This document shows positions 7,403 through 16,893 of a stretch of DNA of 37,117 nucleotides, piece by piece. The notes beneath the pieces were generated by a model that had not been told where the DNA came from, ran no database searches, and saw nothing but the letters and a program-made list of their open reading frames with translations. Positions within the stretch are counted from its first letter, which is position 1, and each line of letters starts with the position of its first letter. The translations under genes were made by a program, and so were the position numbers. Source of the DNA: Fibrobacter sp. (lineage in GTDB: Bacteria > Fibrobacterota > Fibrobacteria > Fibrobacterales > Fibrobacteraceae). The stretch is from the NCBI GenBank assembly GCA_017526585.1, contig JAFXRC010000050.1, forward strand, positions 1-37,117. The letters run 5' to 3'.

Positions 7403-8237
7403 TGACGCACCTCTTATCATAATTCCTTACGTAGGCAAAGCCCATAAACCTCATGTCCACTTCGCCTGCACAAAGCAAATCCTTCGCAAAGCCGTTTTCA
7501 AGCGACTTGTACAACACAAACTGTTCCGCATTCTCGCCTTTCGCGGCAAACAATGCCGTGTACCCCATATCCCTGAAGTACACCTTGATGCAATTATCTG
7601 CATCGGACCACGACACCTGCGACACGCGTTCGTAAAGGTCCACGTCGGCACGGCGCATCTCCACCAAGAAATGCGTTATCGCCTTCACATGCTCCATGGA
7701 CTCCATATCCATCACAGGGAGCCGCATCGCCGTCGCCACCGAGTACGGCAGAGGGTAGCCCTTTTCGGAGTAGATCGTCGCGCGACCTTCCGAAAGCACC
7801 GTGAGCACCGGGGATGTTTCCTGCAGCTTGATATAAAGCGAAGACGGGAACTTCTTTTCCACCTTCGCAGACAATATCAGCGGCAGCTGCATCAGGGCCG
7901 CGGTCACGGAATCCTCGTTGAGTTCCGACATCAGCATTCCCGTTTCCACCTGGGCACTTTGCATCACATCTTCCCAAGAAAGCATGCGGTTGCCTTCGAT
8001 TTCCACATACTGCAAATGGCGCAATTCCATCGGGTTGAAACGTTGCAGGTAGAAACGGTTGTGAATCACCAGAACAGAAATCACAATCAACAGCGCCGCC
8101 AGAATCCAGCCGCGACGAACAAACCAGCGCGCAGCCGAAGACATTCCACTTTTAACCTTGCGGACGCGCTCCTGCTTGCGTTTGCGTTCGTTGGTGCCTA
8201 TGCGGCGACCAAGCAATGTCGTTTTCCGTTCTCTCAA
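7395..8237 (-). CDS. ftsQ: Cell division protein FtsQ/DivIB
   Basis: Bitopic divisome protein of 280 residues. A basic cytoplasmic tail (about 1-42, rich in Arg/Lys) precedes one transmembrane helix (GWILAALLIVISVLVI, about 43-58). A POTRA-type domain follows (LRHLQYVEIEGNRMLSWEDV and on), then a periplasmic beta domain that in relatives binds FtsL/FtsB. Sequence conservation is low, as usual for this family, so the call rests on topology, POTRA pattern and position between murC and ftsA. The start codon is TTG, with AGGAAA about 7 nt upstream. It starts 9 bp after the murC stop, where murB and ddl stand in many other dcw clusters. Confidence 0.92.
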   Translation of the reverse strand: MRERKTTLLGRRIGTNERKRKQERVRKVKSGMSSAARWFVRRGWILAALLIVISVLVIHNRFYLQRFNPMELRHLQYVEIEGNRMLSWEDVMQSAQVETGMLMSELNEDSVTAALMQLPLILSAKVEKKFPSSLYIKLQETSPVLTVLSEGRATIYSEKGYPLPYSVATAMRLPVMDMESMEHVKAITHFLVEMRRADVDLYERVSQVSWSDADNCIKVYFRDMGYTALFAAKGENAEQFVLYKSLENGFAKDLLCAGEVDMRFMGFAYVRNYDKRCVNG

Positions 8238-8246
8238 CTCAGTTTC

Positions 8247-9629
8247 CTACAAGCATTCCTTCAGAATTCTTTCGCCAAGCTTCCAGATGTTTCCAGCGCC
8301 CATCAGCACCACGACATCACCAGGCTTGAGTTCCGACTTCAAAATCGGAAGCAGATTCATCTGGTCTCCCACAAAGCGGGCGTCGCGGTGTCCGCGGTCG
8401 GTTGCACTGTTAGACACAAGCGTTCCGGTCACGCCTTCAATCGGCTTTTCACGGGAAGCGTAGATGTCAGTCACCAAAAGCACATCGCAGTTAGCGAACG
8501 CACCGCCAAAGGCATCGTGCTGGTCGCGGGTACGCGTAAACAGGTGCGGCTGGAACGCCACAATGATGCGGCGATCGGGGAACGCATCGCGGAAACCGAG
8601 CAGGGTCGCCGTCGCTTCGGTCGGATGGTGCGCATAGTCGTCAAAGACGAGCACATCGTTCTTTTCACCGATGAATTCAAAGCGGCGCTTGACGCCTTCG
8701 AATTCGGCGCATGCCTTGCGCGCGATATCGGCAGAAATACCTTCTTCGATTGCAAGCGCCACGGCGGCAGTTGCATTCAGCACATTATGGCGGCCGGGAA
8801 TCTGGAGCTTGAATTCGCCCAGGCTCTTGCCGTCATTCAAAATTTCAAATACAGGATAGCCCTTCTCGAAACGGAGGTTATCGACACGGTACTTCGCCTG
8901 ACGAGTAAAACCGTAAGTAATCACAGGCTTCTTCAGGCGAGCCAAAATCTGCTGCACATTCGGGTCGTCGAGGCAGACAATCACCTGTCCGTAGAACGGG
9001 ATCTTGTTTGCGAACTGTACGAAGGCATCCTTGATGTCCTCGATATTTTCGTAGGTATCCAGATGGTCGGCGTCAATGTTCGTGATAATTGCAGAAGACG
9101 GCATCATCGAAAGGAAGCTGCGGTCAAACTCGTCGCTTTCGGCAATCAAGTAATCGCCCTTGCCCACCTTTGCGCCAGAGCCCTTGCCCTTCACGACTCC
9201 GCCCACGATAATGGTCGGGTCAAGGCCAGCTTCTTCCCAAATCTGACCCACAATCGAGGTAGTCGTGGTCTTGCCGTGAGTACCCGCAATCGAAAGCGTA
9301 TACTTCATGCGCATCAGTTCGCCGAGCATCTCGGCGCGACGAATCACAGGAATGCGACGGTTGTGCGCTTCGACCAGTTCCGGGTTGTCATGAGGGACTG
9401 CAGAAGAATAAATCACCAGGTCCGTATCTTCGACATTAGATGCCTCGTGCTTTGAGAACACCTTTATTCCAAGACTCTTCAGGTAATCGATAACCTGGCT
9501 TTCGCCCGTATCGGAACCACTCACCACAAAGCCATTCGCATGGAGCACCTCAGCAATGCCGGACATTCCCGCACCGCCAATACCCACAAAGTGGAGCTTA
9601 CGAACGCGCTTACAATCATTAATCTGCAT
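8247..9629 (-). CDS. murC: UDP-N-acetylmuramate--L-alanine ligase MurC
   Basis: ATP-dependent ligase adding L-alanine to UDP-MurNAc, the first step of stem-peptide synthesis, in the cytoplasm. The 460 residues show the N-terminal nucleotide-sugar loop HFVGIGGAGMSGIAEV, the Mur-ligase P-loop IAGTHGKTTTTS, the central-domain IAESDEFDRSF and the C-terminal FDDYAHHPTE. Length is normal. Its ATG overlaps the murG stop by one base (TAATG), so the two are probably coupled. No MurB fusion or neighbour is present. Confidence 0.97.
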   Translation of the reverse strand: MQINDCKRVRKLHFVGIGGAGMSGIAEVLHANGFVVSGSDTGESQVIDYLKSLGIKVFSKHEASNVEDTDLVIYSSAVPHDNPELVEAHNRRIPVIRRAEMLGELMRMKYTLSIAGTHGKTTTTSIVGQIWEEAGLDPTIIVGGVVKGKGSGAKVGKGDYLIAESDEFDRSFLSMMPSSAIITNIDADHLDTYENIEDIKDAFVQFANKIPFYGQVIVCLDDPNVQQILARLKKPVITYGFTRQAKYRVDNLRFEKGYPVFEILNDGKSLGEFKLQIPGRHNVLNATAAVALAIEEGISADIARKACAEFEGVKRRFEFIGEKNDVLVFDDYAHHPTEATATLLGFRDAFPDRRIIVAFQPHLFTRTRDQHDAFGGAFANCDVLLVTDIYASREKPIEGVTGTLVSNSATDRGHRDARFVGDQMNLLPILKSELKPGDVVVLMGAGNIWKLGERILKECL

Positions 9630-10699
9630 TAACCATTCTCCTTAGAGAGGATCACTTTGGCAATCTGGTCGGCGGCATCGGGCATTCCGAGCTTCTTCGC
9701 CGCTTCGGCCATAGAACTTAAACGGGATTCATCGCCCAGCAGCGATTCCACCTTTTCCCACAGGTGGTTTTCTTCAGCATCGAGTTCCACCAAGGCGGCA
9801 CCAGCATGTTCGACCACGCGGGCGTTATGTTCCTGATGGTTTGCCGTCGCATGCGGGAATGGCAAGAGAATCGAAGGCTTTCCGAACGCGAGGATTTCAG
9901 CCAAGGCGGAAGCACCCGCACGGCTGATAATCAAGTCGGCATGCTGCATATAGGCGTAGATATTGTTCAAGAAACCGCGGATTGCCACATTCGGGATATT
10001 TCCCACGCGGGCGCTAATCGCATCCACATTCTTGACACCCACCTGCCACACCACGGAGACATCCTTGCGGGCGGCAATCGTCTTGATACTTTCTTCAATT
10101 TTGTTGTTGATGCCTACGGCACCCTGCGAGCCACCGACAATAAACACCGTCTTGTTGCCCGGAGCATATTCTTCGGGGCGTGCCAAGGTATCTGCAGCCG
10201 GAAGCTCACGAACCGGGTTTCCAAAAACCATGCACTTTCCCTGCGGGAAGAACTTGGCAGCATCGTCACTTGTAACAAAGATGGTCTTTGCGTAGCGTGA
10301 ACCCACCTTGTTTGCGACACCCGCCACGGCGTTCTGTTCCTGCAGATACACCGGAATACCCATGGAACCAGCCGCAAGCACGATCGGCAGTGACACATAG
10401 CCACCCGTCGCAACAACAACATCGGGGTTCACCTTTTTCACGACGCTCTTGGCGCGCACCAGCGCCTTGGTCAAGTTGAAAGGCAAGGCGAGATTCTTAA
10501 GGAACGGTCCGCGGTGCAGCGGCACTGCCGAAATGTACTCATACGGCCAATCATGCGACACCAGGCGTTCTTCCATGGAATCCTTACGACCAGCGAAAGT
10601 AATGTCTTCGACGCCCATCTTCTTCAGGCTATTGGCAATCGCAACGGCGGGGAAAATATGTCCGCCGGTTCCACCGCATACAAAAAGGAACTTTTTCAT
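9629..10699 (-). CDS. murG: Lipid II synthase MurG
   Basis: GT-B glycosyltransferase that transfers GlcNAc from UDP-GlcNAc to lipid I on the inner face of the cytoplasmic membrane, making lipid II. The 356 residues include the acceptor-domain GGTGGHIFPAVAIA (9-22), the G-loop region IVGGSQGAVGINN and the donor-site ISRAGASALAEI with the following PFPHATANHQ. Length is typical. The start has AAGGAG about 7 nt upstream, and the ATG overlaps the ftsW stop as ATGA. Confidence 0.97.
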   Translation of the reverse strand: MKKFLFVCGGTGGHIFPAVAIANSLKKMGVEDITFAGRKDSMEERLVSHDWPYEYISAVPLHRGPFLKNLALPFNLTKALVRAKSVVKKVNPDVVVATGGYVSLPIVLAAGSMGIPVYLQEQNAVAGVANKVGSRYAKTIFVTSDDAAKFFPQGKCMVFGNPVRELPAADTLARPEEYAPGNKTVFIVGGSQGAVGINNKIEESIKTIAARKDVSVVWQVGVKNVDAISARVGNIPNVAIRGFLNNIYAYMQHADLIISRAGASALAEILAFGKPSILLPFPHATANHQEHNARVVEHAGAALVELDAEENHLWEKVESLLGDESRLSSMAEAAKKLGMPDAADQIAKVILSKENG

Positions 10700-11871
10700 A
10701 CGCCACTCCTTGTAAAGTCAAAATTTCTAAATGCACTGCTCGACATCGTTGATGCACTTGTATAGGGTTCCCTAATTTTCTTCCCGGTATTGGGTCGAGA
10801 GATATTCAAAAGAATTCCAACGGCAACGCAACTGTAAATCAGGTTGGTTCCACCAAAAGTGATAAACGGAAGCGGCTGACCTGTCATGGGGAAAAGCCCC
10901 ACACAAACGCAGACATGCACCAGGAAGTTGAAGAACAGGGAGTATGTAAGCGCCACCGCCACATACTTGCCAAAGAGCGTCGAGGACTCCCTTGCAATTT
11001 TGAATCCCTGGGCAAACAAAACCGCATACAGTGCAAGCAAGCCCAGCGTTCCGAGAACACCGAACTCTTCACCCACCACGGCATAAATAACGTCCTTATG
11101 CGCTTCGGGCAAATATCCGAGTTTCTGGACACCCATGCCAAATCCCGTTCCGGTCCATCCGCCGTTTCCAAGCGCTTCCAGAGCGTGTTCACCCTGCCAG
11201 TTCGAAGCGACCATTTCGCCTTCATCGGCAAAGAACGCATGGATTCGCTTGCTGGAATGTCCCGTCACAAGCAGCATCAAGAGTCCCAAGGGCGCCACCG
11301 CACCGATCGTCATCGCGAGGTACTTCAGGTTCACCCCGGCAGTCACCAGCACGCACATGACCACAAACGAAAGCATCACAATCATCGAGTAGTTCGGCTG
11401 AAGCGCAATCAATAGCGCCGCCGTTCCAAAGAAAATCCCTGGTTGCACCAGCGTACACGCCACACTCTTGATATTGTCCCCCGCCTGCGACAACTTCGCG
11501 CAAATGCAAATAAGCATTCCAAGCTTCATGATTTCAGAGGGTTGAATACCAAATATCCAACGATTGGCACCCTTGACGCCATGACCCGCCACGAGTGCCG
11601 TAATCGTAAGAATGGCGCCACCCACAAACGCTATGCGTCCAAGCCACTGCCAGTAGCCATAATCAACATACCTTGCAAAAATCAGCATCAGTATCAAGCC
11701 GAAGACGACCTTCGCCAAGTGCTTCAGCAAGTAATGTTCTGCAGGGAATCCCTGCGACACGGCAAAATGTGCAGACGCCGTATAGATAATAGGGATACCT
11801 ATACAGATCAGCAACAGAGCCGTCACAAGGAGCAGCTTGTTCATGCCAGTATGTGAAACTACGTTTTCCAT
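10696..11871 (-). CDS. ftsW: Septal peptidoglycan polymerase FtsW
   Basis: SEDS-family polytopic membrane protein of 391 residues with about ten hydrophobic helices. It polymerises lipid II at the septum with its partner transpeptidase FtsI. Family signatures are GANRWIFGIQPSEIMKLGML in the first half, and GTGFGMGVQKLGYLPEAHKD followed by GEEFGVLG in the second. FtsW rather than RodA is favoured by its place between murF and murG. The start is 16 bp after murF, with AGGGA further upstream than ideal; an alternative ATG at 11844 lacks a ribosome site. mraY and murD, which normally precede ftsW, are absent. Confidence 0.95.
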   Translation of the reverse strand: MENVVSHTGMNKLLLVTALLLICIGIPIIYTASAHFAVSQGFPAEHYLLKHLAKVVFGLILMLIFARYVDYGYWQWLGRIAFVGGAILTITALVAGHGVKGANRWIFGIQPSEIMKLGMLICICAKLSQAGDNIKSVACTLVQPGIFFGTAALLIALQPNYSMIVMLSFVVMCVLVTAGVNLKYLAMTIGAVAPLGLLMLLVTGHSSKRIHAFFADEGEMVASNWQGEHALEALGNGGWTGTGFGMGVQKLGYLPEAHKDVIYAVVGEEFGVLGTLGLLALYAVLFAQGFKIARESSTLFGKYVAVALTYSLFFNFLVHVCVCVGLFPMTGQPLPFITFGGTNLIYSCVAVGILLNISRPNTGKKIREPYTSASTMSSSAFRNFDFTRSGV

Positions 11872-11887
11872 CGATTCAGAATTTTCC

Positions 11888-13270
11888 CTACGCCTTGACA
11901 GATGTAAGCTTGAGCATTGCCTCGACCACTTGCTCCATGTGCATTCCGCGGCTGCCCTTGATCAAAAGAACATCCCCTTCGGCAACAATTTCGGTAAGCG
12001 TGTCAATCAGTTCCTGTACGCTTGCAAAATGATGTGCCGCCTTCATGCCCTTGGACTTGGCACCCTTCACATAGAGCTTTGCCTTTTCGCCCACGGTCAG
12101 GAGCATATCAAAATTCATTTCAGGCACCATGGCTCCCATTTCCAGATGCAGGGCGTCCGTCTGAGCGCCAAGTTCCAGCATGTCTCCCAAAATGGCAATG
12201 CGGCGGTTCACCTTCATATTGCCAATGGTCTGCAAAGCCATCTTCGTAGAAGAGGGGTTGGCATTGTAGCAGTCCGACACAATCTTGAAACCGTTCGCGT
12301 TCTTGATTTCCATGCGCATGTTGGTCGAACGGAAATTGGCGAGAGCCTTCGCGATTTCAGTTTTCGGCACACGGAACTGGATGCCCACCGCGATAGCAGC
12401 AAGGGCGTTGTAAAGGTTATGGATACCCGGCACATTGAGCGTAAACTTGGTGCGGTCCACAAAGAACGTAGCGCAGTTATCTTCGTTCCAAATCAGCTTT
12501 TCAGGTTTGATGACGCCACGCTTTACGCCAAAGGTCACCACCTTGTAGTTCTTCTGGGTACGGCACTTGCAAAGTCTCGGATCATCCGCATTGACAATCA
12601 GCACACCGTTGCGCTTCAAGCCGGCGACAATCGTCTTCTTTTCAGCGAAGACGCCGTCCAGGTCCTTGAGGCGTTCCAGGTGAGAGGCACCGATGTTTGT
12701 AATCACCGCGACATCGGGTTCAGTGGCAAGCGAAAGCGGACGGATTTCATCCGGGCCACTCGTGCCCATTTCAATGACGGCGGCTTCGTGGCTGTGCTTG
12801 AGCTGGAACAGCGTCATGGGCACGCCGATGTGGTTATTGAAGTTACCTGCGGTCGCATGCGTATTGTACTTCATCGAAAGCACCGACTTCACCATTTCCT
12901 TGGTGGTCGTCTTTCCGTTACTTCCCGTGATGGCGACCTTCTTCACCTTGAAGTTTTTCTGGTAGCCTTTTGCTAGTTTCAGGAGCGCCTTCGTTGTATC
13001 TTCGACGGGGGCGTACATTTTGAAGTTTTCGATGCCCACGGCATCCTGGTTTACGACACTCATCAATGCTCCGTTCTTTTCCATTTGAGTCACAAACTGG
13101 TGCGCATCAAAGCGTTCACCCTTAATAGGCCAAAAGACCACGCCCTTTGCCGGTTCTCGTGAATCCATGCACAGATTCACCTTGCGATTCTTGGTACGAG
13201 CGTCAACACCCACCGAGAATGTTTCGAGAATTTCTAGAAGTTCCTTGATTTTAAGATCCAGCTTAAACAT
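11888..13270 (-). CDS. murF: UDP-MurNAc-tripeptide--D-Ala-D-Ala ligase MurF
   Basis: ATP-dependent ligase that adds the D-Ala-D-Ala dipeptide to UDP-MurNAc-tripeptide, completing the pentapeptide. The 460 residues carry the P-loop ITGSNGKTTTKEMV, the central IEMGTSGPDEI, the NDCYNAN-like SDCYNANPSS and the C-terminal GSRGMHME. Its ATG lies inside the end of murE (8-bp overlap), implying coupling. It is followed directly by ftsW rather than mraY. Confidence 0.96.
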   Translation of the reverse strand: MFKLDLKIKELLEILETFSVGVDARTKNRKVNLCMDSREPAKGVVFWPIKGERFDAHQFVTQMEKNGALMSVVNQDAVGIENFKMYAPVEDTTKALLKLAKGYQKNFKVKKVAITGSNGKTTTKEMVKSVLSMKYNTHATAGNFNNHIGVPMTLFQLKHSHEAAVIEMGTSGPDEIRPLSLATEPDVAVITNIGASHLERLKDLDGVFAEKKTIVAGLKRNGVLIVNADDPRLCKCRTQKNYKVVTFGVKRGVIKPEKLIWNEDNCATFFVDRTKFTLNVPGIHNLYNALAAIAVGIQFRVPKTEIAKALANFRSTNMRMEIKNANGFKIVSDCYNANPSSTKMALQTIGNMKVNRRIAILGDMLELGAQTDALHLEMGAMVPEMNFDMLLTVGEKAKLYVKGAKSKGMKAAHHFASVQELIDTLTEIVAEGDVLLIKGSRGMHMEQVVEAMLKLTSVKA

Positions 13271-14690
13271 TTTCCATAGCCTTCACCGCTTCTTCGCGGT
13301 CATCAAAATGATGTTTGGTCTTGCCTACAATCTGATAGTCTTCGTGTCCCTTGCCCGCAATCACGAGCCAGTCGCCGTCCTTAAGTTCAGCGCAAGCCTT
13401 GGCGATAGCTTCTTCACGCTTTTCCACCACCATGAACTTGTCCGTCTTCATACCCGCACGGACATCGTTGATGATATCGGTCGGGTTTTCGGTACGCGGA
13501 TTGTCGGAGGTGAGCCAAGCCTTATCTGCAATACGTTCCGCGATGGAACCCATAATGGGGCGCTTCGTCTTGTCGCGATCGCCGCCACAGCCGAATACGC
13601 AAGAAAGCTTACCGCGGCAGAGGCTCCTCGCCGTCGTGAGCACGCGCTCCAACGCATCGGGCGTATGCGCATAATCCACAATCACGTGGCGACCGTTCTT
13701 GTTCCAGACCTTTTCAAAGCGGCCCGGAACGCGAACCGTTGCAATCGCCTTGCGCATGGCCGCTTCGGGAATCCCAATCGCATTCGCCCACGAAAGCACG
13801 AGCATCACATTGTCCACATTGAAGTCACCGCAAAGGGGCGTTTCAAAGCGTTCTGCACTAATCGCGGGCAGCAGCATCTTGAGCCCGTCTTCGGTATTTT
13901 CCACCGCACCTTCGGGCTTCACATTAGCACCAACGACCCCTAAACGCGAGACAGCCACCTTGCGGTCCGCTTCAATCTCGGTTAGGGAATCGTATAATTT
14001 CTTTCCGTAGGCGTCGTCGATGTTGATTACGGCGATACCGTCGCTTGCAAGATAACGCGTAAACAGAAGCTTCTTCGCTTCGAAGTAATTGTCCATCGTC
14101 TTATGGTAATCGAGATGGTCCTGCGTCAAGTTGCTAAAGAGTCCACTGCAGTAAAGCACGCCAGCCATTCGCCCCTGATCCAGCGAATGAGAAGACGCCT
14201 CCATCACCAAATCAGTGCAACCAGCAGCCACCGCCTTCGCTGCAAAAGCATACAAATCCAAGAGTCCCGGCGTCGTCAGCGTTGCGGGAACCGATACATC
14301 GCCAATTTTATTCTTGATGGTACCCAGAAGCGCCACCTTGTGACCGGCAGCCGTAAGCATCGCATCCATCAGGAACGCGCTCGTCGTCTTTCCGTTCGTT
14401 CCCGTCACCGCATGGGCTTTAAGCGTCGCGAACGGATCCTTGTAGAAAATCTTCGCCGCTTCAAGGCGTGCAGCCTTCACATCGGCAACCTGAATCCACT
14501 TCGAAGTAAGACCTTCGGGAGCGACCGTTTCGCTCACGACCGCAACGGCACCCGATGCCACCGCGGTACGCGCAAATTCATCAGCCTTTTCTCCCGGCAT
14601 CGAGAAGAACAAGTCTCCGGCCTTTACGCGGCGGGAGTCGTCGCACAGGCCATGTACATTCAATTTCTGCATCAGTGTTTCAGAAATCAT
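13263..14690 (-). CDS. murE: UDP-MurNAc-L-Ala-D-Glu ligase MurE, meso-diaminopimelate type
   Basis: ATP-dependent Mur ligase adding the third residue of the stem peptide. The 475 residues include DDSRRVKAGDLF, the P-loop VTGTNGKTTSAF, MEASSHSLDQGR, VDYAHTPDAL and SDNPRTENP. The DNPR motif is characteristic of enzymes that add meso-diaminopimelate rather than lysine, which fits a Gram-negative wall. I chose the ATG at 14690, not the longer frame from 14720, because AAAGGAG lies 8-9 nt before it. It overlaps the ftsI stop as TGATG. Confidence 0.96.
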   Translation of the reverse strand: MISETLMQKLNVHGLCDDSRRVKAGDLFFSMPGEKADEFARTAVASGAVAVVSETVAPEGLTSKWIQVADVKAARLEAAKIFYKDPFATLKAHAVTGTNGKTTSAFLMDAMLTAAGHKVALLGTIKNKIGDVSVPATLTTPGLLDLYAFAAKAVAAGCTDLVMEASSHSLDQGRMAGVLYCSGLFSNLTQDHLDYHKTMDNYFEAKKLLFTRYLASDGIAVINIDDAYGKKLYDSLTEIEADRKVAVSRLGVVGANVKPEGAVENTEDGLKMLLPAISAERFETPLCGDFNVDNVMLVLSWANAIGIPEAAMRKAIATVRVPGRFEKVWNKNGRHVIVDYAHTPDALERVLTTARSLCRGKLSCVFGCGGDRDKTKRPIMGSIAERIADKAWLTSDNPRTENPTDIINDVRAGMKTDKFMVVEKREEAIAKACAELKDGDWLVIAGKGHEDYQIVGKTKHHFDDREEAVKAMENV

Positions 14691-16588
14691 CAGCCTTTCT
14701 CCTTTAGCGTAAGCTTGCAAATCTGACCCTTGCGAAGCGTCTCGCCGACCTTCGGCGTCTGCGAAACTACGCGGCCCATTCCTGTATACTCAACATTCAT
14801 GCGGATATTGCCCGCAATTTCAAGCGCATCCTTGAGCGAAAGCCCCTTCAAATTCGGCATCGTCGACGCATCGATATCGCCAAGTTTCAGTACCAGCGAA
14901 AGCGAATCCGCCTTATCCCTGCGGACAGATACGACCCTAGAGCCTTCGCCTTCAAACGACACCGGGCAATTCCTCGACTTCGCGATTGCCGAAGCTGCAT
15001 CCGCCTTCATGCCGACATAGTCGCCCTTGCACGGGGAATTCGGACGCACCAGTTCCAGCGCATGCGATGCCGGCGAAAGATCGGGGTGGTAATAGATGCT
15101 TTCCATGATGCGGCGGAAAATAGGACCAGCCGTTGCACCACCCGTATGTCCATAAAGCTTGTCTGCGTTCGGGTCATCGACCAGTACCAGGCACACATAG
15201 CGCACATCTTCGACCGGGGCAAGGCCAATGAAAGACGCCACCTGGTGTTCGCGGTCATACTTGCCGGTTTCCTGATTGTACTTTTCAGCCGTACCCGTCT
15301 TTCCGCCAAAAATCACATCGGGGATTTTCTTGCTCGCCACGCGCTTTGCCGTACCGCTGTTCACCACGCGATTCAGCATCTTGCGTATCGAAGCCGCCGT
15401 CTTCTCCGAAATCACGCGACGAACAGTCACCGGAGACTTCTTCTCTACCAGGTTTCCATCGGCATCGCGCCATTCCTTTACAATCATGGGTTCCATCAGG
15501 TTGCCGCCATTGGCGACTGCGGAATATGCCATCACCATCTGAATCGGCGTCACGGACACCGCATGACCAAAGCCCATCGTCTTTAGCGTACGGTCATCCT
15601 TCGTAAGTTCATAGGGCATGTAAAGGCGCCCGGATTCTTCACCGTAGAAGTTTTCCGAAGTCTTCATGCCAAAACCGAAGTTGCGAGCCATGCGATAAAG
15701 CTTCTCTGCGCCCACCTTGTCTGCCACCTTCGCGTAGACAATGTTCGACGACTGCACCATCGCTTCCGCCATATCCATGTCGCCATAGACGTGCGTATCG
15801 CAAATGCGATCCGATTTCGGATTCCAGCTCCAGCACTTGCCTTCGTTTTCAAAGACGGTATCTTCGGGAATCACGTCATTTTCAAGCGCCGCAGCGGCAG
15901 TAATCACCTTGAACGTAGAACCCGGTTCGTAAGACATCGCGACAATGTCGTTTTTCGCCATGCGACCGACACCCTGCTTCTTGGAGTTCGGGTCAAATGT
16001 CGGGTAGCTCGCCATCGCAAGGATTTCACCCGTGTAAGGGTCCACCACCACAGCAGAGGCACTTGCCGCGCTAAACTCATTCACGCCGTCCTTCAGCGCC
16101 TTTTCGACCAGTTCCTGCATATTGCGGTCAATCGTCAGCACCAGGTTCTTGCCCGGCTTTGCCTCAGCCACATTTTCGGAACGACCGTAGATTTCCTTCT
16201 TGCGGGCATCCTGAATTCCCACGCGGAATCCTTCGTTACCGCGCAGGCGCAAATCGAAGATGCGCTCCATGCCCATGCTACCCATGCCATCGTAGCCCAC
16301 CTTGCCCACAATCTGCGAAGCAAGCTTGCCCTGCAAGAAAATGCGGCTATAATCTTCCGCCTTTCCCGTATCGCGCAGGTTCGTCGCCAAGACAACACCG
16401 TTGCGGTCCAGAATTTCGCCGCGTTCAGCATAAATATTCTTGGTCACCGTCACCGTGCTCTTTGTCTTAGCCTGGTATACTTCACGGTTCATCACCTGAA
16501 TATTGAAGGTCTGCCAACCAAGCACACCAATCAAGCCAAGCACCAACAGCTTGCCAACTGAAAGAGCATCCATATTCACGATATTCAT
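14690..16588 (-). CDS. ftsI: Septal transpeptidase FtsI (PBP3) with a C-terminal PASTA domain
   Basis: Class B penicillin-binding protein of 632 residues that cross-links septal peptidoglycan with FtsW. It has a short cytoplasmic N-terminus and one transmembrane helix (about 11-27), then a dimerisation domain containing AERGEILDRNG. The transpeptidase motifs are STFK (Ser224, Lys227), SSN (280-282) and KTG (430-432). The last 60 residues (MPNLKGLSLKDALEIAG ... VVSQTPKVGETL) form a PASTA-like domain, absent from E. coli FtsI but known in SpoVD-type proteins. The ATG overlaps the ftsL stop as ATGA. Confidence 0.96.
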   Translation of the reverse strand: MNIVNMDALSVGKLLVLGLIGVLGWQTFNIQVMNREVYQAKTKSTVTVTKNIYAERGEILDRNGVVLATNLRDTGKAEDYSRIFLQGKLASQIVGKVGYDGMGSMGMERIFDLRLRGNEGFRVGIQDARKKEIYGRSENVAEAKPGKNLVLTIDRNMQELVEKALKDGVNEFSAASASAVVVDPYTGEILAMASYPTFDPNSKKQGVGRMAKNDIVAMSYEPGSTFKVITAAAALENDVIPEDTVFENEGKCWSWNPKSDRICDTHVYGDMDMAEAMVQSSNIVYAKVADKVGAEKLYRMARNFGFGMKTSENFYGEESGRLYMPYELTKDDRTLKTMGFGHAVSVTPIQMVMAYSAVANGGNLMEPMIVKEWRDADGNLVEKKSPVTVRRVISEKTAASIRKMLNRVVNSGTAKRVASKKIPDVIFGGKTGTAEKYNQETGKYDREHQVASFIGLAPVEDVRYVCLVLVDDPNADKLYGHTGGATAGPIFRRIMESIYYHPDLSPASHALELVRPNSPCKGDYVGMKADAASAIAKSRNCPVSFEGEGSRVVSVRRDKADSLSLVLKLGDIDASTMPNLKGLSLKDALEIAGNIRMNVEYTGMGRVVSQTPKVGETLRKGQICKLTLKEKG

Positions 16589-16893
16589 GGAGCCCCCGTC
16601 ACGCGCACCTTGACCGGCACGCCATTCAAGCCCAGTTCCGCCTCTTCGGCAAATCTCGAAAGAGACTCCAAAGAAGAGAGCTTGTTAATTTCCAACTGCT
16701 GCAAAACAAGTTCACGCTGCAAAAGACCAATCTCGACGACAAGCTCGTGAGACTTCGTGTAAAGCTTGGTGAGGCGGTTCTGCATATACAACGGCAAAAT
16801 CAGCAAGAATGCCGCAACGACAACGACGCCGACAAAGATCCGCACGATGATGCGGTTTGATTCAAGCAAGGCCATTTTCGGTTTATCACTCAT
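16585..16893 (-). CDS. ftsL: Cell division protein FtsL-like
   Basis: Small bitopic protein of 102 residues. It has a short cytoplasmic tail and one transmembrane helix (about 19-37, IFVGVVVVAAFLLILPLYM). A heptad-like stretch then runs from about 40 to 75 (LTKLYTKSHELVVEIGLLQ), ending in a segment like the conserved end of FtsL coiled coils. In other bacteria FtsL pairs with FtsB and FtsQ to activate FtsW/FtsI. Primary sequence is poorly conserved, so the call rests on size, topology and position between rsmH and ftsI, with ATGA overlaps at both ends. Confidence 0.88.
   Translation of the reverse strand: MSDKPKMALLESNRIIVRIFVGVVVVAAFLLILPLYMQNRLTKLYTKSHELVVEIGLLQRELVLQQLEINKLSSLESLSRFAEEAELGLNGVPVKVRVTGAP

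Noticed and set aside
7335..9455. A 706-residue plus-strand open frame opposite ftsQ and murC
   Set aside because: It spans several well-supported minus-strand genes, has a His/Arg-rich antisense composition and no ribosome site.
11837..12976. A 379-residue plus-strand open frame opposite murF
   Set aside because: Antisense shadow; the murF frame carries every expected motif.
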